DNA of 64,000 bases from Pseudonocardia halophobica (GCF_027922425.1 NZ_BSFQ01000021.1:55230-119229); one strand, 5' to 3'; numbered from the stretch's first letter, positions 24,297-33,044 are shown. Notes: generated from the letters alone by a model not told the origin. Numbers and translations are program-made.

Positions 24297-25267
24297 ACGC
24301 CGAACCGGTCCGCCCAGGCCCCGACGTCGGCGAAGGTGGCGTTGCCGCCGCACACCACCAGCCCGAGCCGGGCGCCCGGCCCGACCCGGTCGAGGATCCG
24401 GCGCGCGGCGGGCACGAGGCACCCCGCGGCGGGTTCCGTCCACAGCTTGGCGTGCGCGGCGAGGTCGAGCGTGCCGCGGACGGCCTCGGCGTCGGGGACC
24501 ACGAGGATGTCCGTGACCAGGGCCGTGACGTGCTCGTACGTCAGCCGGGCGGCCGACGGGGCGCTGAGCGAGGTCACGATCGACGACAGCGCGACCGGCG
24601 TGGGCCCGCCCGCGGTGATCGCCGCGGACATGGCCTCGGCGCCGGTCGTCTCCACGCCCCAGATCCGGACGTCCGGCCGCCGGGCGCGCAGCGCCGCCGC
24701 GACGCCGGAGATCAGCCCGCCGCCCCCGATGCTGACCAGGACGTCCGTGAGCTCGCCGGCGTCGTCGGCCAGCTCGAGCCCGACGGTGCCCTGCGCCGCG
24801 ACGACGATCGGGTCGTCGAACGGGTGCACCATCGTCCGGCCGGCCGCCTGCAGCTCCGCGGCCAGCGCGAACGCCCCGGCGATGTCCGGGGTGAGCCGCA
24901 CGTCCGACCCGGTGGCCCGGCAGGCCGCGACCGTGCGCGACGACGCCGACTCCGGCATCACGACCGCCGCGTCGATCCCGAGCGCGGCGGCCATCTCGGC
25001 GACGGCGATGCCGTGGTTGCCGCCGCTCACCGCGACGACGCCCGCGGCCCGCTCCTCGGGCGTGAGCGACAGCAGCTTCGCCGTGGCCCCGCGCGCCTTG
25101 AACGACCCGGTGCGCTGCAGCAGCTCCAGCTTGGCCGTGACCGGCACCCCGAGCAGCGCCGACAGGCCCGGGCTCTCGACCGTCGGCGTCCGGACGACGT
25201 GCCCGGCGATGCGCTCGGCGGCGGCGGTGATCTCGGGGAGGCCGATCAGGGAGCTGCTGAGTGTCAC
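24287..25267 (-). CDS. PLP-dependent serine/threonine dehydratase-like enzyme
   Basis: A 326-aa fold-type II PLP enzyme: the Schiff-base Lys in QRTGSFKARGA, the substrate loop SGGNHGIA, the phosphate-binding glycine loop SIGGGGLISG, and a Ser/Cys near VVCGGNA that contacts the pyridine nitrogen. There is no C-terminal ACT domain, as in catabolic or racemase-like members. GTG start two nt after the stop of the ABM-domain gene, so the two are co-transcribed. It could be threonine dehydratase or serine racemase-like; not distinguishable here. Confidence 0.88.
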   Translation of the reverse strand: MTLSSSLIGLPEITAAAERIAGHVVRTPTVESPGLSALLGVPVTAKLELLQRTGSFKARGATAKLLSLTPEERAAGVVAVSGGNHGIAVAEMAAALGIDAAVVMPESASSRTVAACRATGSDVRLTPDIAGAFALAAELQAAGRTMVHPFDDPIVVAAQGTVGLELADDAGELTDVLVSIGGGGLISGVAAALRARRPDVRIWGVETTGAEAMSAAITAGGPTPVALSSIVTSLSAPSAARLTYEHVTALVTDILVVPDAEAVRGTLDLAAHAKLWTEPAAGCLVPAARRILDRVGPGARLGLVVCGGNATFADVGAWADRFGVRD

Positions 25268-25269
25268 AC

Positions 25270-25590
25270 CTAGATCGTGCCCTGCTCGGTCGTGCCGGCG
25301 GGGACCGGCGTGAAGGTCTTCACGTCGAGCGGGGCGGCGAGCCGGCCCTTCAGCGCGGCACCGACCTCGGCGAGGGCCGGGGCTGCACCGTGGGTCTTGA
25401 GCGCCTCGGCCGACTCCCAGCGCTCCACGAACACGAGGTCGGTCGAGTCGCCGGTGCTCTCGTGCAGGGCGTACTTGCCGCAGCCCGGCTCCCCGTGGAC
25501 CTTCGGGATGGCGGCGAGGAACGCCTCGCGGACGGCCTGCTCCTCGCCGGGCTTGGGCGAGATGGTGGCGATGACGATCACGGGGCTCAT
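25270..25590 (-). CDS. putative quinol monooxygenase (ABM domain)
   Basis: A 106-aa antibiotic-biosynthesis-monooxygenase fold protein: MSPVIVIATISPKPGEEQAV, then CGKYALHES and VFVERWESAEALKTH, with the typical His in ALKTHGAAP. Cofactorless dimers of this fold oxidise quinols or act on small aromatic metabolites. ATG at 25590 with AAGGAG 8 nt before. It lies between the vWA gene and the dehydratase in one leftward unit. Confidence 0.88.
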   Translation of the reverse strand: MSPVIVIATISPKPGEEQAVREAFLAAIPKVHGEPGCGKYALHESTGDSTDLVFVERWESAEALKTHGAAPALAEVGAALKGRLAAPLDVKTFTPVPAGTTEQGTI

Positions 25591-25603
25591 CGGGGTTGCT
25601 CCT

Positions 25604-26530
25604 TCAGCGGTTGAGGATGCGGTTGAGGGCGGGGGCGACGTCGCGGTGCGTGTGCACCGGGTGCAGGGTGCCGTGGCCGAGGCGGGCGAGGTCGCGGCCC
25701 AGCGGCAGGTCGTGCTCGCCGTCGGTCTCGAGCAGGACGTGCAGCTCACCGAAGCGGCGGGCGAGGTCGCGGGGGTCGGGGCCGGCGTTGTGCACGGCGT
25801 CGGTGAGCAGGATGGCGGTGCGCTTGCGCGCGGCGGAGCGGGCCAACTCGGCGTGCGCGACCGAGAGCCCGAACCCGACGTTGGTCAGCCCGCGGGCGGG
25901 GATGCGCAGCAGCTGGTCGAGCAGCTTCGACGGCGTGGCCGGGGTGGTCAGCGGCTTGAGCACTGCGGCATCGGACCAGAACGCGACCAGGGCGAGCTGG
26001 TCGGAGGCGCCGGACAGGTCCGCGGACAGCGCGGCCACGGTGGCCGCGGCGATGCGCACCTTCTCCCCGCGCATGGACCCGGAGACGTCGACGATCAGCA
26101 CCGCGGCCCGCCGCGAGCTCATCCGCTCCCGGACGATGATGTCGGTGTCCTCGGGCCGGGGCCGCTCGGCGAGCATCTCGATGGTCTTGTCGAGGTCGAT
26201 GTCGTCGGAGCGGTAGGCGTAGGGGACCGAGGCCAGGGCGCCGGTGCCGCGCTCGGCGCGGGCGTCCCGCGGGCGGCGGCGCACCGACAGCCGCCGCGCG
26301 ATGGCCTGGGCCATGGACGCGACCACCGGGTCCGGCGGGGTGTCCTCCAGCAGCTCCCCGAGCTCGCGCTGCCGCGCGGTCTGCGAGGTCACGAGCACGC
26401 CCTGCCCGCCGGCGGGCAGCTCGTCCTGCCCGCCGGAACGGTCCGGGTTCAGCTCGGCGACGACGGGCGCGCCCTTGCCCTTCGAGAACAGCTCGGGTGC
26501 GGTGTCGAGGCGCTTGGGCTTGCGCCGCAA
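25604..26530 (-). CDS. von Willebrand factor A domain protein (CoxE-like partner of MoxR)
   Basis: A 308-aa protein with a C-terminal vWA domain: MIDAS motif DVSGSMRGEK (about residue 148), a Thr in LTNVGFG and TDAVHN. The N-terminal half is basic and low-complexity, then helical. MoxR-vWA pairs act as chaperone-like complexes for metalloenzyme maturation. The annotated start is TTG at 26530. The frame is open upstream without stop through a CTG at 26596 (in a CTGA overlap with the MoxR stop) and on to a T-TTT-TTC slippery heptamer inside moxR, so the true start, or a frameshift fusion, is undecided. Confidence 0.85.
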   Translation of the reverse strand: MRRKPKRLDTAPELFSKGKGAPVVAELNPDRSGGQDELPAGGQGVLVTSQTARQRELGELLEDTPPDPVVASMAQAIARRLSVRRRPRDARAERGTGALASVPYAYRSDDIDLDKTIEMLAERPRPEDTDIIVRERMSSRRAAVLIVDVSGSMRGEKVRIAAATVAALSADLSGASDQLALVAFWSDAAVLKPLTTPATPSKLLDQLLRIPARGLTNVGFGLSVAHAELARSAARKRTAILLTDAVHNAGPDPRDLARRFGELHVLLETDGEHDLPLGRDLARLGHGTLHPVHTHRDVAPALNRILNR

Positions 26531-26592
26531 CGGGGCCAGGTTCCGTCGCTCACCGGGGTCGGCGGTGGGCAGCGCGACGGAGTTGTCGAGGT

Positions 26593-27504
26593 TCAGGCGG
26601 TGCGGGCCCGGCGCTGCCCGCCGGGGGCGGAGAAAAAATGGTTCTCCCAGATCTCGGTGATGACCCGCTCCGGAGTCGCGTCGGAGGCCTCGTCGACCCC
26701 GACCCGCGCGGACAGCGCCAGCAGCGCGGCGTCGAGCACCACCCGGCTGTGTTCCGCGCCCGGGCCGATGCGCTGCAGCTCCATCGCGATCGCGACCAGG
26801 TCGATCGCCCCGCGCACCGACGAGCCGCGGCGCAGCTCGGGGTGGATGCGGGTGGCCCGGGTCAGGGCCACGCCGTCGTCGATCAGGGCCCGGTCCTCAC
26901 AGCCGGTGCGGCGCGCGACGATGTCGCCCTCCTCCTCGGCGGACTGGTAGCCCACGGCCAGGCGGCACCAGCGGTCGTAGACCGAGTCGGAGATCCGGGC
27001 GGTGCCGACGTTGTCGAACGGGTTCATCGAGGCCAGCACCCGGAACGTCGGGCCGGCGGCGAGGGTCCCGACGCGGGGCACGGTGACCGCGCGCTCGGCC
27101 ATCGCGCCGAGCAGCACGTTGAGCGTGTCCTCCGGGGCGCGGTTGAGCTCCTCGATGTAGAGGAACCCGCCGCGCTGCATGGCCTCCACCAGCGGGCCGG
27201 GCACGAAGTTCTCCGCGGAGTAGTCCTCCTGCAGCACGCGGGCCGGGTTGTGGTGCCCCACGAGCCGGGCGGGGGTGAGCTCGGCGTTGCCCTCCACCAG
27301 CACGAACGGCACGTCCCAGTGCTCGGTGATGGCGCGCAGCATCGTGGACTTCGACGTCCCCGGCGGGCCCTCCAGCAGGATGTCGCGGCCCGCCGCCACC
27401 GCCGCCAGCACCAGGGTCAGCTCGCGGTCGCGGCCGACCACGGCCTGCGCGATCGCGTCCCGCGCGGAGCCGTCGACCGTGGGGCTCGTCGTTGATGCAC
27501 TCAC
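26593..27504 (-). CDS. MoxR-family AAA+ ATPase
   Basis: A 303-aa AAA+ protein: Walker A EGPPGTSKSTM (about residue 45), Walker B FLYIEELNRAPED (about 113), sensor 1 LASMNPFDN, and C-terminal lid with VRGAIDLVAIA. MoxR ATPases assist assembly or cofactor insertion with vWA partners; the partner is directly downstream. GTG start. It is divergent from an alcohol dehydrogenase across an operator-like site at 27556-27577. The last codons contain T-TTT-TTC (26638-26632). Confidence 0.92.
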   Translation of the reverse strand: MSASTTSPTVDGSARDAIAQAVVGRDRELTLVLAAVAAGRDILLEGPPGTSKSTMLRAITEHWDVPFVLVEGNAELTPARLVGHHNPARVLQEDYSAENFVPGPLVEAMQRGGFLYIEELNRAPEDTLNVLLGAMAERAVTVPRVGTLAAGPTFRVLASMNPFDNVGTARISDSVYDRWCRLAVGYQSAEEEGDIVARRTGCEDRALIDDGVALTRATRIHPELRRGSSVRGAIDLVAIAMELQRIGPGAEHSRVVLDAALLALSARVGVDEASDATPERVITEIWENHFFSAPGGQRRARTA

Positions 27505-27555
27505 ATCACCATCCGACAGGCCTGGCGAACGTTCGTCAACCCGGCTCTTGTGTGA

Positions 27556-27577
27556 CTACCGGTCGGTCGGTAGTCAT
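27556..27577. promoter_or_regulatory. regulon operator, site A
   Basis: Left half CTACCGGTCG, centre GT, right half CGGTAGTCAT. It lies between the divergent moxR and alcohol dehydrogenase genes, 56 nt before the latter's start. An outer inverted repeat ACTACCG/CGGTAGT is perfect. It is the most divergent member of the ten-site set. Confidence 0.5.
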
Positions 27578-27633
27578 TGTGGCGTCGGCCACGACGCGGT
27601 GGCCGCCCCGAGGATCCGAGGAGGACCCCCACC

Positions 27634-28755
27634 GTGAAGACGCACGCCTCCATCCTGCGCAGCGCCCCCGGCAAGTTCGAGTCCGCCGACCTCGAGCTCG
27701 AGGGCCCGCGCAGCGGCGAGATCACCGTCAAGCTCGCGGCCTCGGGCCTGTGCCACTCGGACGACCACATGGCGACCGGCGACATCCCCGCCGGCACCTA
27801 CCCGCTCTGCGGCGGGCACGAGGGCTCGGGCGTGGTGACCGAGGTCGGCCCGGAGACGCCCGGGTTCGAGGTGGGCGACCACGTCGTGTTCACCTTCGTG
27901 CCCTCCTGCGGGCGCTGCCGCTGGTGCGCCGCGGGCATGCAGAACCTCTGCGACCTGGGCGCCAACATGATGGTCGGCTCCCGCTTCGAGGACACCTCCA
28001 GCTTCCGCATGACGCTCGACGGGCAGCCGGTCGGCCAGATGTGCGGGATCTCCACGTTCAGCGAGTTCACGACGGTCAGCGTCAACTCCGCCGTCAAGGT
28101 GCCGAAGGAGGTCCCGCTGGTCCCGCTGTGCCTGCTGGGCTGCGGCGTCGGGACGGGCTGGGGCTCGGCGGTGAACGCGGCGCAGGTGCAGGCCGGGCAG
28201 ACGGTCGTCGTGATGGGCATCGGCGGTATCGGGACCAGCGCGGTGCAGGGTGCCGCGCACGCCGGTGCGACGAACGTGATCGCCGTCGACCCGGTCGCGT
28301 TCAAGCGCGAGAGCGCGATGGAGTTCGGCGCCACCCACACGGCCTCGACGATGGAGGAGGCCTCCGAGCTGGCGAGCCACTTCACGAACGGCCAGGGTCC
28401 GGACTCGGTGATCGTGACCGTCGGCGTCACGACGGCGGACCACGTCGGCCAGGCCGTCGCCGCCGTGCGCAAGGCGGGCACGGTCGTGGTCACCGGCGCG
28501 GGCAAGGCGGAGCTGTCCCAGGTGCCGATCAACCTGCTCGAGCTGACCATGGCGCAGAAGAAGATCGTCGGCGCGCTGTTCGGCGCGGCCAGCCCGTTCA
28601 CCAGCATCCCGTGGCTGACCCAGATGTACACGAACGGCCGGCTCAAGCTCGACGAGATGATCACCAAGCGGTACTCGCTCGACGAGGTGGCCCAGGGCTA
28701 CGAGGACATGCACGCGGGCACCATCATCCGCGGGATCGTGGAGTTCGACCGCTGA
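27634..28755 (+). CDS. Zn-dependent alcohol dehydrogenase, NDMA-dependent Rxyl_3153-type
   Basis: A 373-aa medium-chain dehydrogenase: catalytic Zn ligands in GLCHSDDH (Cys, then His in CGGHEGSG), structural Zn Cys cluster CGRCRWCAAGMQNLC, and cofactor fold VVVMGIGGIGTSAVQG. The N-terminal and structural-zinc patterns match the AdhD/Rxyl_3153 group, whose members hold NAD tightly and are thought to pass electrons to mycofactocin. GTG start with GGAGG upstream. It is the first gene behind operator A, and its stop overlaps the acyl-CoA synthetase start (TGATG). Confidence 0.9.
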   Translation: MKTHASILRSAPGKFESADLELEGPRSGEITVKLAASGLCHSDDHMATGDIPAGTYPLCGGHEGSGVVTEVGPETPGFEVGDHVVFTFVPSCGRCRWCAAGMQNLCDLGANMMVGSRFEDTSSFRMTLDGQPVGQMCGISTFSEFTTVSVNSAVKVPKEVPLVPLCLLGCGVGTGWGSAVNAAQVQAGQTVVVMGIGGIGTSAVQGAAHAGATNVIAVDPVAFKRESAMEFGATHTASTMEEASELASHFTNGQGPDSVIVTVGVTTADHVGQAVAAVRKAGTVVVTGAGKAELSQVPINLLELTMAQKKIVGALFGAASPFTSIPWLTQMYTNGRLKLDEMITKRYSLDEVAQGYEDMHAGTIIRGIVEFDR

Positions 28756-30350
28756 TGACCCGGCGCTGGATCGCCCCGACCACCCTCGGCGACCTCGTCG
28801 ACCGGCGCGCCGCCGAGCACCCGGCGGACGAGGCGCTGGTGTTCCCGGACGGGCGGGCCACCTTCGCCGAGCTCGCGGAGCGGGCGCAGCTCCACGCGCG
28901 CCGGCTGCTCGGGCTCGGCGTCGGCCGCGGCGACCGGGTGGGGACATTGCTGCCGGCGTCGGTCGACCTCGTCGCGGTGATGATCGGGGCGGCGAAGATC
29001 GGGGCGGTCACGGTGCCGGTCAACGCGCGGTTCAAGGCCGTGGAGCTACGGCAGATCGTGGTGCACTCCGGGATGCGGGTGCTGGCGACCGACGCCGCGT
29101 CGGTCCCGCTGGTCCGCGAGGCGACGGCGGAGGGCGCCCCCGAGCTGCACCACGTCCTCGTCCTCGACGACCCGGAGTCGCTCGCCGCCGCCGACCGCTC
29201 GGCCGCGGCGGACGAGGAGGTGTGGGCGCGCCAGCCCGGCGTCCGGGTCCGGGACACCGCGGTGATCGTCTACACCTCGGGGACCACGGCCGCGCCGAAG
29301 GGCGCGATGCTCAGCCACGAGGCCCTCACCCGGCTCGCCGACGGGATCGGCGAGCGGATGGCGCTCACCCCGGACGACCGGGTGTGGACGGCGATCCCGC
29401 TCTTCCACGGCGGCGGCATCACGTTCCTGCTCAGCTGCCTGACGGCCCGGGCGGCATTCGTGCACCCCGGCTACTTCGACCCCACGACCACGCTGGAGCT
29501 GCTCACCACCGAGCGGGTCACGGTGGCCCTGGCCGCCTTCGAGACGATCTGGATGCCGGTGCTGAACCGGCCGGACTTCGCGGACTTCGACCTCTCCGGG
29601 GTCCGCCTGGTGATGGCCGTGGGCGTGCCGGAGCGGCTGCGGGACATGGCCTCCCGGCTGCCCTGGGCCGTGCACGTGTCGTGCGTGGCGATGACCGAGT
29701 CGTCGGCCTTCCTGACGCTGAACCGCAGGGACGACCCGTTGGAGAAGCGCGTGACGACGGGCGGGCACCCGATGCCCGGGATGGAGGTCCGCGTCGTCGA
29801 CCCGGAGACCGGCGCCGACCTCCCGCCCGACACGCCGGGCGAGCTGCTCTTCCGCGGCCCCACCGCCTTCGACGGCTACTTCCGCGACCCGGGGCGCACG
29901 GCCGAGGTGATCGACGCCGACGGCTGGTTCCACACCGGCGACCTCGTCGTCGCCGACGCGGACGGCCGGCTCACCTTCCGCTCCCGGCTCAAGGACATGC
30001 TCAAGGTCGGCGGCGAGAACGTGGCCGCCGCCGAGGTCGAGGGGTACCTGCTCGGGCACCCGGCGGTGGACCTGGTCGCGGTCGTCGCGGCACCCGACGC
30101 GTACTACGTCGAGGTCCCGGCCGCGTTCGTGCAGCTCAAGCCGGGTACGACCGCCACCGAGGAGGAGCTGATCGAGTACTGCGTCGGGCGGATCGCCACC
30201 TACCGCGTGCCGCGCTACGTCCGGTGGGTCGCGCCGGGGGAGTGGCCGATGTCCGGCACGAAGATCAAGAAGTACCTGCTGCGCGAGCGGATCGCCGACG
30301 AGCTCAAGCAGCGCGGCATCACCGAGGCGCCCCGCATCCGCACCCCGTGA
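28755..30350 (+). CDS. acyl-CoA synthetase (class I adenylate-forming)
   Basis: A 531-aa CoA ligase: P-loop YTSGTTAAPKGAML, A5-like SCVAMTESSAF, GWFHTGDLVV, the hinge RLKDMLKVGGENVAAAEVEG and the C-terminal catalytic Lys in MSGTKIKKYLL. It activates a carboxylic acid as acyl-AMP then acyl-CoA in the cytosol. It is closely related to the synthetase at 30399-32021, sharing the AAFETIWMPVL/PAFETIWVPVL block. TGATG overlap with the dehydrogenase implies coupling. Substrate not predictable. Confidence 0.92.
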   Translation: MTRRWIAPTTLGDLVDRRAAEHPADEALVFPDGRATFAELAERAQLHARRLLGLGVGRGDRVGTLLPASVDLVAVMIGAAKIGAVTVPVNARFKAVELRQIVVHSGMRVLATDAASVPLVREATAEGAPELHHVLVLDDPESLAAADRSAAADEEVWARQPGVRVRDTAVIVYTSGTTAAPKGAMLSHEALTRLADGIGERMALTPDDRVWTAIPLFHGGGITFLLSCLTARAAFVHPGYFDPTTTLELLTTERVTVALAAFETIWMPVLNRPDFADFDLSGVRLVMAVGVPERLRDMASRLPWAVHVSCVAMTESSAFLTLNRRDDPLEKRVTTGGHPMPGMEVRVVDPETGADLPPDTPGELLFRGPTAFDGYFRDPGRTAEVIDADGWFHTGDLVVADADGRLTFRSRLKDMLKVGGENVAAAEVEGYLLGHPAVDLVAVVAAPDAYYVEVPAAFVQLKPGTTATEEELIEYCVGRIATYRVPRYVRWVAPGEWPMSGTKIKKYLLRERIADELKQRGITEAPRIRTP

Positions 30351-30362
30351 CCCTGTGCCCCT

Positions 30363-30402
30363 GTGAGTGGCGATAGTCGCTATGACGACTATCGCCACTC
30401 AC
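30363..30402. terminator. 17-bp perfect hairpin between convergent synthetase genes
   Basis: GTGAGTGGCGATAGTCG (30363-30379) and its exact complement (30386-30402) close a CTATGA loop. It lies between the ends of two convergent acyl-CoA synthetase genes and includes the stop of the leftward one. Bidirectional terminator without U-run. Confidence 0.85.
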
Positions 30403-32021
30403 GAGGCCCGGGGGCGGGAGGACAGGACCGGCGCCTCGGTGATCCCCGCGGCCTTCAGCTCGTCGGCCAGGCGCTCCTTGAGACGGAACTTCTGCACCTT
30501 GGTCCCGGACATCGGGAACTCGTCGACGAAGCGCACGTACCGCGGCACCTTGAAGGTCGCGATCCGCCCGAGGCAGAAGGCGATGAGCTCCTCCTCCGTG
30601 GCGGTGGCCCCGGCCTTGAGCTGCACGAACGCGGCGGCGACCTCGCCGTAGCGGGCGTCCGGCGCCCCGACGACCTGCACCAGCCCGACGGCCGGGTGCT
30701 CGCAGAGGAACCCCTCCACCTCGGCGGCGGCCACGTTCTCCCCGCCGACCTTGAGCATGTCCTTCAGCCGCGACACGAACCGCAGCCGCCCCGCCTCGTC
30801 GGCCACGACGAGGTCCCCGGAGGCGAACCAGCCGTCGGCGTCGATGCGCGCCGCCGTCGTCCCGGGGTCGCGGTGGTAGCGGACGAGGCGGGAGGCGCCC
30901 CGGAACCGGAACTCGCCGGGGACGCCGGGCGGCACGGCCTCCCCGGTCCCCGGGTCGACGACCTTCGCCTCCATGTGCCGCAGCGGGACGCCGCTGGTGG
31001 TCGCGCGGACCTCGGCGGGGTCGTCGGGCGAACCCATGCAGCAGAACCCGAACGACTCGGTCATCCCCAGGCAGGAGGTCTGCACGGCCTGCGGGAGCCG
31101 GGCCTGCATCGCGCGCATCCGTTCCGGCGCTCCGACGTTGATCACCAGGCGCAGCGCCGAGAGGTCGGCCTCCGGGAAGCGCGGGTGCTCCAGGACCGGC
31201 ACCCAGATCGTCTCGAAGGCGGGGAAGCCGATCGTGCAGCGCTCGCGTTCGAGCTGGTCCAGGGCCCGTCCGGGCTCGAAGGTGCCCACGTGCACCATCC
31301 CGCACCGGCCGGCCAGCGCCGCGATCGCCACGTCGAACCCGCCGCAGTGGAACATCGGCAGCGGCGCCCAGAACCGGTCGTCCGGCCGCAGGCCGAGCCG
31401 TTCCGCCACCGCCCCGCCCTCGGCGACCAGAGATGCGTGGTCGTGCACGCAGCCGCGCGGCCGCGAGGTGGTGCCGGAGGTGTAGAGCATGAGGATCGGG
31501 TCGGACGCCCGCAGCGCACCCCGGGCCTCGTCGGCCCCGGCGGGATCCGCCGACTCGTCCAGCCCGTGCAGGAAGCCCGGCCCTGGTTCGTCGAGGGCGA
31601 CGACGGCGCGGAGCAGCGGGGCGGCGTCGAGCGCGAGCCGGCCCGGTGTGCCCTCCGCCAGCCCCGGCAGGGCCTCGTGCAGCACCGGAGCGAACCCGGC
31701 GGTGCTGATCAGCAGCCGCAGGTCGGCGTTCTCGATCATGTAGCTCAGCTCGCGCGGCTTGAGCCTCGGGTTCAGCGGCACCGTGACCGCGCCGATCCGG
31801 GCCGCGGCGAGCCAGAGCCGGTAGCTGTCGAGGCAGCCGTGCAGCAGCAGCCCCACGGAGTCCCCCGGCCGCAGGCCGAGCGCCCAGAGCGCGGCCGAGA
31901 GCCGGCGCGTCGACCGGGCCAGCTCGGGGTAGGTCTCGCGGCCGTCGGGGAAGACGACGCCCTGCTCCGGCGCGTCCACCGCGCGGCGCTCGAGCAGGTC
32001 GGGAACGGTGGTGTCCGGCAT
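30399..32021 (-). CDS. acyl-CoA synthetase (class I adenylate-forming)
   Basis: A 540-aa CoA ligase: YTSGTTSRPRGCVHDH (P-loop, with Arg where Lys is common), CLGMTESFGFC, GWFASGDLVV, RLKDMLKVGGENVAAAEVEG and the catalytic Lys in MSGTKVQKFRL. Similarity to the convergent synthetase at 28755 suggests duplication. Its ATG at 32021 lies 20 nt from operator B1. Regulation with the rest of the regulon is expected. Confidence 0.92.
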   Translation of the reverse strand: MPDTTVPDLLERRAVDAPEQGVVFPDGRETYPELARSTRRLSAALWALGLRPGDSVGLLLHGCLDSYRLWLAAARIGAVTVPLNPRLKPRELSYMIENADLRLLISTAGFAPVLHEALPGLAEGTPGRLALDAAPLLRAVVALDEPGPGFLHGLDESADPAGADEARGALRASDPILMLYTSGTTSRPRGCVHDHASLVAEGGAVAERLGLRPDDRFWAPLPMFHCGGFDVAIAALAGRCGMVHVGTFEPGRALDQLERERCTIGFPAFETIWVPVLEHPRFPEADLSALRLVINVGAPERMRAMQARLPQAVQTSCLGMTESFGFCCMGSPDDPAEVRATTSGVPLRHMEAKVVDPGTGEAVPPGVPGEFRFRGASRLVRYHRDPGTTAARIDADGWFASGDLVVADEAGRLRFVSRLKDMLKVGGENVAAAEVEGFLCEHPAVGLVQVVGAPDARYGEVAAAFVQLKAGATATEEELIAFCLGRIATFKVPRYVRFVDEFPMSGTKVQKFRLKERLADELKAAGITEAPVLSSRPRAS

Positions 32022-32040
32022 CCTCGTCGGCCCTTCCGAT

Positions 32041-32062
32041 CTGTCTAACGATCGTTTGACAG
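32041..32062. promoter_or_regulatory. regulon operator, site B1
   Basis: Left half CTGTCTAACG, centre AT, right half CGTTTGACAG; the halves are complementary at 9 of 10 positions and the AT centre is itself symmetric. It is the most symmetric of the ten sites. It lies 20 nt before the synthetase start on the minus strand. Confidence 0.8.
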
Positions 32063-32103
32063 TGGACGGTAGCAACGCCCGCGGTCCGCGTCGAGGCGGC
32101 TGA

Positions 32104-32125
32104 CTATCAACCGTCCAGTAGTTAG
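32104..32125. promoter_or_regulatory. regulon operator, site B2
   Basis: Left half CTATCAACCG, centre TC, right half CAGTAGTTAG, 10 nt before the GTG of the hot-dog protein gene. Weaker symmetry, but its halves resemble sites A and I. Together with B1 it serves a divergent promoter region. Confidence 0.55.
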
Positions 32126-32135
32126 GCTGGGCCCC

Positions 32136-32585
32136 GTGATCACCGAGGAGGAGCTCGCCGGCACCGTCGGTCACAGCATGCCCGGCGGCACCGCACGCGT
32201 CGAGCACTACGCGGACTGGCTGCTGCGCGACGCGCTGGGCGCTCCGCCGGGCGAGCCGGGCCTCGCACACCCGACGTTCGCGTTCCTCGCCGCGCAGGGA
32301 GGTGTGGGGCTGAGCCTCGAGGAGGTCTTCGCCGTCTTCGGCGCCTCCTCGGCCGACGGCCCGATGCTCGGGGAGTGGGCCGTGGACTTCGCGGAGCCGC
32401 TGCGGCTCGACGTCGACTACGCGGTGACCTGTGTCGTCGAGTCCGCGCGGCGCAAGACGGGGGCGCGTACCGGGGTGTTCGACCTGGTCACCGTGCGGAT
32501 CGAGCTGACCGGGCCGGACGGGACCGTGCACGTGACCGTCCGGCCGACGTACGTGTTCCCTCGTCGATCGGCGGTGTCGGCGTGA
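32136..32585 (+). CDS. MaoC-like hot-dog protein (N-terminal, FAS1-DH-type)
   Basis: A 149-aa single hot-dog domain: GEWAVDFAEPLRLDVDYAVT and RTGVFDLVTVRIELTGPDG resemble the non-catalytic MaoC-N/FAS1 dehydratase half. No Asp-x4-His hydratase motif is seen. It is followed with a GTGA overlap by a catalytic MaoC half, suggesting that the two proteins form a heteromeric enoyl-CoA hydratase like ChsH1-ChsH2. GTG start directly behind operator B2. Confidence 0.75.
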   Translation: MITEEELAGTVGHSMPGGTARVEHYADWLLRDALGAPPGEPGLAHPTFAFLAAQGGVGLSLEEVFAVFGASSADGPMLGEWAVDFAEPLRLDVDYAVTCVVESARRKTGARTGVFDLVTVRIELTGPDGTVHVTVRPTYVFPRRSAVSA

Positions 32586-32962
32586 GGGTCGGGGACCTGC
32601 TGCCGGAGCGCGTGGTCGAGTCGGTCGACCCGGAGAAGATGAAGATCGCCGCGGCGCTGCTGCGGGACCCGAACATGATCCACCTCGACCCGGCGGTCAC
32701 CGAGAAGCTGGGCATGGGGTCGCGGGTGGTCAACCAGGGGCCGCTGAACCTGGGCTACATCCACACCCTGCTCGAGGAGTACGGGCGGGTGGTCGCCTCG
32801 CGCTTCCGGTTCCACGGCAACGTGTTCGCGGGCGACCGGGTCGTCGCGGGTGGGCGGGTCACGGCCGTCGACGGGGACCTCGTCGACTACGAGGTCTGGC
32901 TGGACGTGACGGGCGGAGCGCGGGCAGTCTCGGGGACGGTCCGGATCCGCCGGGCACGGTGA
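32582..32962 (+). CDS. MaoC-family dehydratase (R-specific hydratase type)
   Basis: A 126-aa hot-dog protein with the hydratase motif Asp-x4-His in LLRDPNMIHLDP, followed by VVNQGPLNLGYIHTLL. It would hydrate a trans-2-enoyl-CoA in a beta-oxidation-like step, probably together with the preceding hot-dog protein. GTG start inside the previous stop (GTGA). Confidence 0.85.
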   Translation: MRVGDLLPERVVESVDPEKMKIAAALLRDPNMIHLDPAVTEKLGMGSRVVNQGPLNLGYIHTLLEEYGRVVASRFRFHGNVFAGDRVVAGGRVTAVDGDLVDYEVWLDVTGGARAVSGTVRIRRAR

Positions 32963-33011
32963 GCGCGTCCCGCGCACGGGTGCTTGCGCGATCCGGTCCG
33001 CCGTGACACCG

Positions 33012-33033
33012 TCGTCAAACGGTCGGTTGGTAG
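33012..33033. promoter_or_regulatory. regulon operator, site C
   Basis: Left half TCGTCAAACG, centre GT, right half CGGTTGGTAG (complement CTACCAACCG), ending 11 nt before the ATG of the flavoprotein gene. A repressor here would overlap the ribosome site or start of transcription. Confidence 0.75.
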
Positions 33034-33044
33034 AGAGAGGTGTC

